Positions 1 through 6,287 of a stretch of DNA of 6,287 bases are shown piece after piece. Under the pieces are notes generated by a model. That model did no database searches. It was not told the DNA's origin and saw only the letters and a list, made by a program, of their open reading frames with translations. How positions within the stretch are numbered: position 1 is the first letter of the stretch; each line of letters opens with the position of its first letter. Source of the stretch: Comamonadaceae bacterium (GTDB lineage: Bacteria > Pseudomonadota > Gammaproteobacteria > Burkholderiales > Burkholderiaceae_C); the NCBI GenBank assembly GCA_947460065.1, contig CANHGF010000159.1, positions 1 through 6,287 of the forward strand, in the 5' to 3' direction. A program made the translations under genes and the position numbers.

Positions 1-83
1 ATGCTGTCATTCCAGACAAAAAGTCCGACGCCAACAAATCCAAAGGCCGTTGACGCCGTAGGCCGGCCTCGCCCGGACCGGGA
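1..83. other. Left edge: no identifiable gene, possible weak terminator
   Basis: This stretch lies downstream of the leftward transporter gene. All three plus-strand frames are open from the window edge until stops at 51-53, 59-61 and 85-87, so the 3' tail of a convergent gene is possible, but none of the short tails is recognisable. An imperfect hairpin can be drawn from AGGCCG (44-49) and CGGCCT (64-69) with a 14-base loop. Read leftward it is followed by a loose T-rich stretch, so it could be a weak terminator for the transporter. The stem is short, the loop is long and the T run is interrupted, so I do not call it as a terminator. Confidence 0.3.
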
Positions 84-1277
84 CTAGCGCCCCAGCGGTT
101 TTTGCATGAGCGCCAAGGCGCTGCCCAGCCAGAGTACGCCGGCCGAGGCCATCAGCCCCACGCTCAGGCCTGCTGAGCCACCTGGGCCGGCCAGGCTGTC
201 GGCAATCCATCCGGCCCCGGCCGGGCCTATGACCTGGCCGACCGCAAACACCACGGTAAACAAGGTGATGCCTTGCGTCCATTGAAAAGCTGGCAGGTTG
301 TGCCGCACCCAGGCGGTGGTCGACGCCACCACGGACAGGAAGACGCCGCCGAACAGCAGGCCCGACAGCAGCAAGGCCCAAGGCCTTGAAGTCAAGGCCG
401 GTATCAGCGTTGCCAGACCCAGCAAGCCATTGAGCAGTCCCAGGGCCTGACCTTCGCGGCAGCGCTCGAGCAGGCCGGCCCAGATGCGCGCTGAGGCCAC
501 CACCGCCAGACCCAGCACGAGGTAGAACACGGTACGGCTTGGCGCGCTCACGCCCTGCTCGCGCAGCAGCGCAATGACGAAGGTCATGTAGCCGATATAG
601 CCAATGCCGAAGCAGCCGTAGCCGGCCAGCATCGGCAGGCAGCGCTGCCAGGGCAGGGTGCTGCGCGCGCTGCCCTGGGTGCTTGCCTGCACCTGGCGCA
701 GCGCACGCACCGGCCACACCAATACCGCCGTGGCCGCAGCGCACAGCAAGGACAGGGCCCACCAGGCGCTCTGCCAGGGGCCGCCTTGAGCCGCCACCGC
801 AGGGACCACCAGCGCCGAGGCTGCAATGCCCCAGCCGGTGCCGCCGTAGTAGATGCCCAGCAGCCAGCCGCTTTGGCCAGGGTGGCGTGCAGCCAGTTGT
901 GCGGTCAGCAGGCCGGCGGCCACAAAGAGCCAGGCGCTGGCCACGCCGGCCAGCAGGCGCTGCAGCAGCAGGGGCTCGGCCAGCCGAAAAAAGCCGGTCA
1001 GGGCCATGAAGGCGCTGGCACCGACCGCCCCGACCAGCACCGCAGCGCCCGCACCCCAGCGCCGCAGCAAGGCTGGCGCGCTGAGCGCGCCCACCAGATA
1101 GCCCAGGGCATTGGCGGTGTTCATGGCGCCGGCCAAGGTGTAGGACCAGCCCAGGTCATCGCGCATGATGGGCAGCAGCAGCCCGTAGGCGAAGCGTGTG
1201 ATGCCCAGCGACACCGCTGCGGCCATGGACAGCGCCAGCGCCAGCAGCACGGGGGGCGTGAGGCGCTGCGCTGTCAT
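84..1277 (-). CDS. YbfB/YjiJ-type MFS transporter
   Basis: This is an inner-membrane transporter of the major facilitator superfamily, 397 residues from the ATG at 1277, a normal length for the family. The protein is almost entirely hydrophobic, with about 12 predicted membrane segments and a more polar central loop near residues 188-212 (VRALRQVQASTQGSARS). The N-terminal segment GITRFAYGLLLPIM (residues 25-38), followed by DDLGWSY and AGAMNTANALGYLVGAL (49-65), is the signature I associate with the YbfB/YjiJ (MFS_4) family. The substrate of this family is generally not established. An in-frame GTG at 1316 would add 13 Pro/Arg-rich residues. I prefer the ATG because the hydrophobic first helix starts soon after it. 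Neither start has a convincing Shine-Dalgarno sequence. It is transcribed divergently from the paa operon and shares its upstream region, so a role in uptake or export of an aromatic acid is possible but only inferred. Confidence 0.85.
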   Translation of the reverse strand: MTAQRLTPPVLLALALSMAAAVSLGITRFAYGLLLPIMRDDLGWSYTLAGAMNTANALGYLVGALSAPALLRRWGAGAAVLVGAVGASAFMALTGFFRLAEPLLLQRLLAGVASAWLFVAAGLLTAQLAARHPGQSGWLLGIYYGGTGWGIAASALVVPAVAAQGGPWQSAWWALSLLCAAATAVLVWPVRALRQVQASTQGSARSTLPWQRCLPMLAGYGCFGIGYIGYMTFVIALLREQGVSAPSRTVFYLVLGLAVVASARIWAGLLERCREGQALGLLNGLLGLATLIPALTSRPWALLLSGLLFGGVFLSVVASTTAWVRHNLPAFQWTQGITLFTVVFAVGQVIGPAGAGWIADSLAGPGGSAGLSVGLMASAGVLWLGSALALMQKPLGR

Positions 1278-1331
1278 GGGCTGTCTGGAAGTGGCGGGGT
1301 TGGGAGGTGGCCGCACAGGGCGGGGTGCAGT

Positions 1332-1357
1332 CTGCGCAGTCTAGCTGCGCCGTCTAG
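1332..1357. repeat. Two tandem copies of a 13-base unit
   Basis: CTGCGCAGTCTAG (1332-1344) is followed directly by CTGCGCCGTCTAG (1345-1357); 12 of 13 bases match. Each copy ends in CTAG, and a third CTAG lies at 1381-1384. The repeat sits between the transporter start and the paaN promoter. It could be a pair of direct regulator half-sites or a chance duplication. It lies 54 to 80 bases upstream of the transporter start codon, so it is placed to act on that gene as well. Confidence 0.6.
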
Positions 1358-1392
1358 GCGGGCTGAAATCAGGGTAAACACTAGGTTTGAAA

Positions 1393-1420
1393 TAAGGCGA
1401 ATCGCTGAGAATTCGCTTTA
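1393..1420. promoter_or_regulatory. 28-base dyad, candidate operator
   Basis: The left arm TAAGGCGAAT (1393-1402) and the right arm ATTCGCTTTA (1411-1420) are reverse complements at 9 of 10 positions, separated by the 8-base spacer CGCTGAGA. The dyad ends one base before the proposed -35 element of paaN. That position and symmetry suit a dimeric regulator controlling the paa operon, perhaps the TetR-family PaaR known from other betaproteobacterial paa clusters. No regulator gene lies in the window and I cannot match the site to a published consensus, so the identity of the protein is open. Confidence 0.5.
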
Positions 1421-1421
1421 A

Positions 1422-1437
1422 GTGATACAAAAATCAC
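1422..1437. promoter_or_regulatory. Short dyad over the -35 and spacer
   Basis: GTGAT (1422-1426) and ATCAC (1433-1437) form a perfect inverted repeat around ACAAAA. It overlaps the proposed -35 hexamer and the spacer, a place where a bound protein would block RNA polymerase. It superficially resembles a CRP-type site, but the gap between GTGA and TCAC is 8 bases, not the usual 6, so I do not assign it to CRP. With 5-base arms, chance is a real alternative. Confidence 0.35.
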
Positions 1438-1450
1438 GTTTAAATATAAT
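1422..1450 (+). promoter_or_regulatory. Sigma70-type promoter of the paa operon
   Basis: A perfect -10 hexamer TATAAT (1445-1450) is preceded, after exactly 17 bases, by GTGATA (1422-1427), which matches 4 of 6 positions of TTGACA. Transcription would begin near 1457, giving a leader of about 22 bases. The surrounding stretch (about 1415-1465) is strikingly AT-rich compared with the rest of the window, which supports its being the promoter. No comparably good promoter is visible for the divergent transporter gene. Confidence 0.65.
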
Positions 1451-1463
1451 AATTTGTCACATA

Positions 1464-1469
1464 AAGGAG
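1464..1469 (+). promoter_or_regulatory. Strong ribosome binding site of paaN
   Basis: AAGGAG lies 9 bases before the ATG at 1479. It is a near-perfect anti-16S match and fixes the paaN start. Confidence 0.8.
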
Positions 1470-1478
1470 CGCTGAGCC

Positions 1479-3143
1479 ATGTCGCTGTTCGAAAAACACC
1501 AGGCATTGATTGATGGGGCCGTGCAGGCCATTGCCCAGCGTGGCTATTGGTCACCTTTTGCGGAGATGCCCAGCCCCAAGGCTTATGGTGAGTCAGCACC
1601 AGCGGCCGGTCGAGCAGCCTTTGAATCGTATCTAGGTCAGCGCTTTGAACTTGACCAGCCCGGCCAGAGCGACTGGATCAGCCCCGAGGTCTCGCCCTAT
1701 GGTGCCCCGCTCGGCGTGAGCTATCCGGTCTGTGAGGCGCAGGCCCTGATCGATGCCGCCCAGGCGGCCATGCCAGGCTGGCAGCGGTTGGGTGCCCGCG
1801 AGCGGGTGGGTCTGTGCGCGCAGGCCATCACCGAACTCAATGCCCGCAGCTTTGAGATTGCCCATGCCGTCATGCTCACCACTGGGCAGGCCTGGATGAT
1901 GGCCTTTCAGGCTGGCGGCCCGCATGCGCAGGACCGGGCGCTGGAAGCGCTGGCCTATGCCTGGCAGGAGCAAAGCCGCGTGCCCGAGCAGGCCCTGTGG
2001 GAAAAGCCGCAGGGCAAGAATCCGCCGATACGCATGCGCAAGCATTTCGAGATCGTCGGCCGCGGCGTCGCTTTGGTCATCGGCTGCGGCACCTTCCCGA
2101 CCTGGAACACCTACCCCGGCCTGTTCGCGGCCCTGGCCACTGGCAACGCGGTGATCGTCAAGCCGCACCCGCATGCGGTGCTGCCCGCAGCCATCACCGT
2201 CAGGATCTTGCGTGACTTGTTGGCGGCGCAGGGGCAAGACCCGAATCTGGTCAGCCTGTGCGTGCCGGCCAGTCCCGCGGCCACACAGAGCCTGGCCACG
2301 CACCCGGCCGTGCGTTCAATCGACTTCACCGGTGGCAATGTCTTTGGTCGCTGGCTGCTGGAGCACTGCGCTCAGGCCCAGGTTTATGCCGAACTGGCTG
2401 GCCTCAATCATGTGCTGATCGACTCGACCTCGGCCTACCAGGCAATGCTCGACAACCTGGCTTTCACACTGTGCCTGTATTCAGGCCAGATGTGCACCAC
2501 CAGCCAGGCCCTCTTGGTGCCCCGGGGCGGTATTGACACCGATCAGGGCCCCAAGAGCTTGGAGCAGGTGCAGACCGATCTGGCTGCGGCCATCGACCGT
2601 CTGCTGGCCAAGCCCGAGGTGGCGTGTGCGGTGCTGGGAGCCATCCAGTCGGAGGACACCCTGACCCGCATCGCGCAGGCGCAGTCGGGCCAGTGGGGTC
2701 GGGTGGTCCGTGCTTCGCAGCCGGTGAGCCATCCCGAGTTCCCGCAGGCCCGGGTACACACCCCGGTCTTGCTGGCCTGTGATGCGGCCGACGAGTCAGC
2801 CTATATGCAGGAGCGCTTTGGGCCGATCGCCTTTGTGGTCGGCGTGCCCGATACCGAGGCGGCGGTGCGGCTGTCAGAGCGCATGGTCCATGAGCATGGC
2901 GCGCTGACGGTCGGCGTGTATTCCACCCGGCAAGAGGTGTTGCAGGCCGTCACCGAGGCGAGCTGGCGCGCCAAGGTGGCGCTGTCGATCAACCTCACCG
3001 GCTCGGTCTATGTCAATCAGTCGGCGGCTTATTCTGACTACCATGGCACGGGTGGCAATCCGGCGGCCAATGCCAGCTATGCCGACTCGGCCTTTGTCGC
3101 CAACCGCTTTCGGGTGGTGCAGCGCCGCTATCACGTGGAATAA
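1479..3143 (+). CDS. paaN: Phenylacetate degradation aldehyde dehydrogenase PaaN
   Basis: This 554-residue protein is an aldehyde dehydrogenase-superfamily enzyme of the PaaN type. In the pathway the ring-opened semialdehyde-CoA (3-oxo-5,6-didehydrosuberyl-CoA semialdehyde) is oxidised to the acid with NADP+; that role is assigned here by family. Visible landmarks are Asn210 in FPTWN, Lys228 in GNAVIVKPHP, the FTGGNVFGR segment (283-291), the general base Glu305 in YAELAGLNH, the nucleophile Cys339 in SGQMCTTSQ, and Glu445 in QERFGPI. The 34-residue gap from Glu305 to Cys339 equals that of classical aldehyde dehydrogenases. The Asn to Lys distance (18) is about five shorter than in the classical enzymes. 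The protein stops after the dehydrogenase domain and lacks the C-terminal MaoC-like hydratase of the roughly 680-residue E. coli PaaZ, so hydrolytic ring opening must be done by another protein. It is the first gene of the operon. Confidence 0.93.
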   Translation: MSLFEKHQALIDGAVQAIAQRGYWSPFAEMPSPKAYGESAPAAGRAAFESYLGQRFELDQPGQSDWISPEVSPYGAPLGVSYPVCEAQALIDAAQAAMPGWQRLGARERVGLCAQAITELNARSFEIAHAVMLTTGQAWMMAFQAGGPHAQDRALEALAYAWQEQSRVPEQALWEKPQGKNPPIRMRKHFEIVGRGVALVIGCGTFPTWNTYPGLFAALATGNAVIVKPHPHAVLPAAITVRILRDLLAAQGQDPNLVSLCVPASPAATQSLATHPAVRSIDFTGGNVFGRWLLEHCAQAQVYAELAGLNHVLIDSTSAYQAMLDNLAFTLCLYSGQMCTTSQALLVPRGGIDTDQGPKSLEQVQTDLAAAIDRLLAKPEVACAVLGAIQSEDTLTRIAQAQSGQWGRVVRASQPVSHPEFPQARVHTPVLLACDAADESAYMQERFGPIAFVVGVPDTEAAVRLSERMVHEHGALTVGVYSTRQEVLQAVTEASWRAKVALSINLTGSVYVNQSAAYSDYHGTGGNPAANASYADSAFVANRFRVVQRRYHVE

Positions 3144-3153
3144 AGGAATCCCC

Positions 3154-3969
3154 ATGGCCTTCGATGACTTGAAGACGATCCGTTTGGTGCAGACCGGTGC
3201 GGTGCTGCGCCTGAGCCTGAACCGGCCCGATAAGCTCAATTCTTTTACCGGTCAGATGCATTCCGAGTTGCGCGAGGTGCTCGACGCCTTGCAGCAGGGC
3301 CAGGGTGATTTGGCCCAGGTGCGGGTGCTGGTGCTGGCGGCCGAAGGCAAGGGCTTTTGTGCCGGCCAGGACCTGGCCGACCCGGCGGTGGCTTTCAAGC
3401 CGGGCGAGCCGCCGCCTTCTCTGGGCGCGGTGGTCGAGCGCGACTATGGGCCCCTGGTGCAGCGCCTGACGCAGCTGCGCGTGCCCACAGTGGCCATGGT
3501 GCATGGCATCGCCGCTGGCGCCGGGGCCAGCCTGGCGCTGGCCTGCGATATGGTGCTGGCGGGCGAGTCGGCCGCCTTCATGCTGCCTTTTGCCAAGATC
3601 GGGCTGATTCCCGATACCGGCGCGTCCTGGGCCGTGCCGCAGCGCGTGGGCCTGGCCCGCGCCATGGGCCTGGCTCTGACGGGTCACAAGCTCGGCGCGG
3701 CCAAGGCGGCGCAGTGGGGCTTGATTTGGGAATGCCACGCCGACGACCAACTGGCCACTGCGGTCGACGCCTTGTGCGCACAGCTGGCCCAACTGCCCAC
3801 CCATGCGATGGTGCGCACCCGCCAGGCCATGCTGGCCGCGCAGGCGCACAACCTGAGCGAGCACCTGGCGTATGAGGCCATGCTGATGCACGAGCTCGGT
3901 CGCAGCGCCGATTACATCGAGGGCGTGAGCGCCTTTCTTGAAAAGCGGCCGGCGCGCTTCCAGGGTTGA
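3154..3969 (+). CDS. paaG: 1,2-epoxyphenylacetyl-CoA isomerase PaaG
   Basis: This 271-residue member of the enoyl-CoA hydratase/isomerase (crotonase) family is assigned as 2-(1,2-epoxy-1,2-dihydrophenyl)acetyl-CoA isomerase. It rearranges the ring epoxide to the seven-membered oxepin-CoA in the cytoplasm. The N-terminal LNRPDKLNSF (22-31), the oxyanion-hole segments GFCAGQDL (67-74) and HGIAAGAGASL (117-127), and GLIPDTGASW (150-159) are all present. Asp154 is at the position of the catalytic acid of PaaG-type isomerases. No Glu occupies the usual second hydratase position in the HGIAAGAG segment, which fits an isomerase better than a hydratase. The C-terminus YIEGVSAFLEKRPARF is typical of the family. 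The ATG at 3154 is chosen because AAAGGA (3142-3147) lies six bases before it and overlaps the paaN stop codon; an ATG further upstream in frame would run deep into paaN. The 10-base gap suggests translational coupling to paaN. Confidence 0.9.
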   Translation: MAFDDLKTIRLVQTGAVLRLSLNRPDKLNSFTGQMHSELREVLDALQQGQGDLAQVRVLVLAAEGKGFCAGQDLADPAVAFKPGEPPPSLGAVVERDYGPLVQRLTQLRVPTVAMVHGIAAGAGASLALACDMVLAGESAAFMLPFAKIGLIPDTGASWAVPQRVGLARAMGLALTGHKLGAAKAAQWGLIWECHADDQLATAVDALCAQLAQLPTHAMVRTRQAMLAAQAHNLSEHLAYEAMLMHELGRSADYIEGVSAFLEKRPARFQG

Positions 3970-4009
3970 TGCTTTGCAGCGCCCACCACCTTCAATCGGA
4001 GTACACCCC

Positions 4010-4474
4010 ATGAGCGCCAGCGAGCACACGCCCACCGATCCGCAGGCCCTGGCCGAGGCCGCTGCCCATGCCCTGTGGGCGCGCGACCGTGCCACCCAGG
4101 GCCTGGGCATGGCCATTGACCGCATCGCGCCCGGGCAGGCCCTGCTGTCCATGCCGGTGCGGCAGGACATGCTCAATGGCCACGAGATCTGCCATGGCGG
4201 TTTCATCTTCTTGTTGGCCGACAGCGCCTTTGCCTTTGCCTGCAACAGCTACAACCGCAACACGGTGGCTTCGGCCTGTCACATCGACTTTCTGGCGCCG
4301 GCCAGGCTGGGCGATGTGCTGCAGGCCGAGGCAATCGAGCGTTCCCGTTCGGGTCGCACGGGTGTCTATGACATTGCCGTGAGCGTGCGCGGCGGCAAGA
4401 CGGTGGCCTTGTTTCGCGGCAAGAGTTACCGCATCGAAGGCGAGGTCATCGCCAGCCTGTCCGATCCAGCCTGA
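4010..4474 (+). CDS. paaI: Hydroxyphenylacetyl-CoA thioesterase PaaI
   Basis: This 154-residue hotdog-fold thioesterase is the PaaI of phenylacetate clusters. It hydrolyses aryl-CoA and ring-hydroxylated dead-end CoA esters and is thought to release CoA when the epoxide pathway stalls. The core motif NGHEICHGGFIFLLADSAFA starts at residue 56. Asn56, His62, Gly63 and Asp71 have the same spacing as the Asn, His, Gly and catalytic Asp of E. coli PaaI. The helix then continues into ACNSYN, and the strand HIDFLAPARLGD (91-102) follows as in the family. The first 20 residues or so are polar and probably disordered. The ATG at 4010 has GGAG (3998-4001) eight bases upstream; an earlier in-frame ATG at 3938 lies inside paaG and is unlikely. 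A tetramer is expected from the family, not seen in the sequence. Confidence 0.9.
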   Translation: MSASEHTPTDPQALAEAAAHALWARDRATQGLGMAIDRIAPGQALLSMPVRQDMLNGHEICHGGFIFLLADSAFAFACNSYNRNTVASACHIDFLAPARLGDVLQAEAIERSRSGRTGVYDIAVSVRGGKTVALFRGKSYRIEGEVIASLSDPA

Positions 4475-4521
4475 GCCGTACGACGAGCCAATACAAAACC
4501 AAAGCAAGTCCAGGAGACAAC

Positions 4522-5847
<1,326 letters not shown>

Positions 5848-5885
5848 GGGCCGGAAATTTTCAGCAGCATTCAGGAGAACAGACC

Positions 5886-6287
5886 ATGTATACCCAATCG
5901 ATGAGCGTGCCTGATGAGGCCGGCAGCCGCACGGTGCAGCCGCTGGCCCTGAGCGAGCCGGCCGAGCGCATGGCCCGCTTTGACGCTTGCATTGACGCCG
6001 ACGGCCGCATCGAGCCGCAAGACTGGATGCCCGAGGCCTACCGCAAGACCCTGGTGCGCCAGATCAGCCAGCATGCACACAGTGAGATTGTGGGCATGCT
6101 GCCCGAGGGCAACTGGATCAGCCGCGCGCCCAGCCTCAAGCGCAAGGCCATCTTGCTGGCCAAGGTGCAAGACGAAGGGGGCCACGGTCTTTACCTGTAC
6201 GCCGCCGCCGAAACCCTCGGCACCTCGCGCGACGAAATGACCGCCGCGCTGCTCTCGGGGAAAGCCAAGTACAGCTCCATCTTCAAC
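5886..6287 (+). CDS. paaA: Phenylacetyl-CoA epoxidase subunit PaaA (5' part)
   Basis: The first 134 codons of the catalytic, di-iron subunit of ring 1,2-phenylacetyl-CoA epoxidase are present; the frame is open to the last base of the window. The full protein is usually about 330 residues, so roughly 60% is missing because of the window edge, not through damage. Diagnostic segments are [20 protein letters not shown] (41-60), [17 protein letters not shown] (61-77) and [20 protein letters not shown] (81-100). Glu67, Asp96, Glu97 and His100 lie in the segments that supply iron ligands in this family; I have not assigned individual ligands. Residue 98 is Gly where I recall Ala in DEAGH of most PaaA proteins. 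The ATG at 5886 has AGGAG (5873-5877) eight bases upstream and gives the common MYTQ start; Met6 is a weaker option. paaBCDE should follow beyond the window. Confidence 0.93.
   Translation, partial: MYTQSMSVPDEAGSRTVQPLALSEPAERMARFDACIDADGRIEPQDWMPEAYRKTLVRQISQHAHSEIVGMLPEGNWISRAPSLKRKAILLAKVQDEGGHGLYLYAAAETLGTSRDEMTAALLSGKAKYSSIFN

Noticed and set aside
44..69. Hairpin with 6-base stem as a Rho-independent terminator for the transporter
   Set aside because: The loop is 14 bases and the following T stretch is broken by G and A, so it is too weak to call.
7..762. A 251-codon minus-strand open frame in another frame of the transporter gene
   Set aside because: It overlaps the transporter on the same strand out of frame and has an Arg/Gly/Ala-rich product with no hydrophobic pattern; a frameshift is not needed because the transporter frame is complete.
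786..1421. A 211-codon plus-strand open frame opposite the transporter and into the control region
   Set aside because: The product is Gln, Gly and Arg-rich low-complexity sequence opposite a clear 12-segment membrane protein, and it has no ribosome binding site.
1422..1437. CRP binding site
   Set aside because: GTGA and TCAC are 8 bases apart, not the usual 6, and the site overlaps the -35, which does not suit the standard activator positions.
3970..4009. Internal promoter or terminator between paaG and paaI
   Set aside because: The 40-base gap shows only the Shine-Dalgarno sequence of paaI, with no -10 or -35 pair and no hairpin. The 47-base and 38-base gaps before paaK and paaA look the same.
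3013..4245. A 410-codon open frame on the minus strand opposite paaN end, paaG and paaI
   Set aside because: It spans three well-supported genes on the other strand, its product is rich in His, Gln, Arg and Gly with no recognisable domain, and such long antisense frames are expected in GC-rich coding DNA.

Overview
The window is about two thirds GC. It carries the promoter-proximal part of a phenylacetate (PAA) catabolic operon of the kind found in Burkholderiales (Betaproteobacteria). The gene order and the PaaN type (an aldehyde dehydrogenase without a fused hydratase) suggest a Comamonadaceae-like host. That placement rests on gene content and protein character, not on a database search.

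Layout: bases 1-83 hold no gene I can identify. A major facilitator superfamily transporter of the YbfB/YjiJ type runs leftward (1277 to 84). A 201-base divergent intergenic region (1278-1478) follows. It contains a 13-base tandem repeat, a 28-base dyad, a second short dyad, a clear sigma70-type promoter and a strong ribosome binding site. Rightward from there run paaN, paaG, paaI, paaK and the first 134 codons of paaA, which is cut by the window end. Gaps between these genes are 10, 40, 47 and 38 bases. Each gene has its own Shine-Dalgarno sequence and no terminator is visible between them, so they look like one transcription unit.

How the genes work together: PaaK activates phenylacetate to phenylacetyl-CoA. 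PaaA, the catalytic oxygenase subunit whose partners should lie just beyond the window, epoxidises the ring. PaaG isomerises the epoxide to the oxepin-CoA. After hydrolytic ring opening, PaaN oxidises the resulting semialdehyde-CoA. PaaI is a thioesterase that removes dead-end CoA esters and frees trapped CoA. The hydratase that opens the oxepin, the beta-oxidation genes and a dedicated regulator are not in this window.

I found no previously undescribed system. The coding part is a well-known pathway. The least explained material is the control region at 1332-1469 and the role of the divergent transporter.
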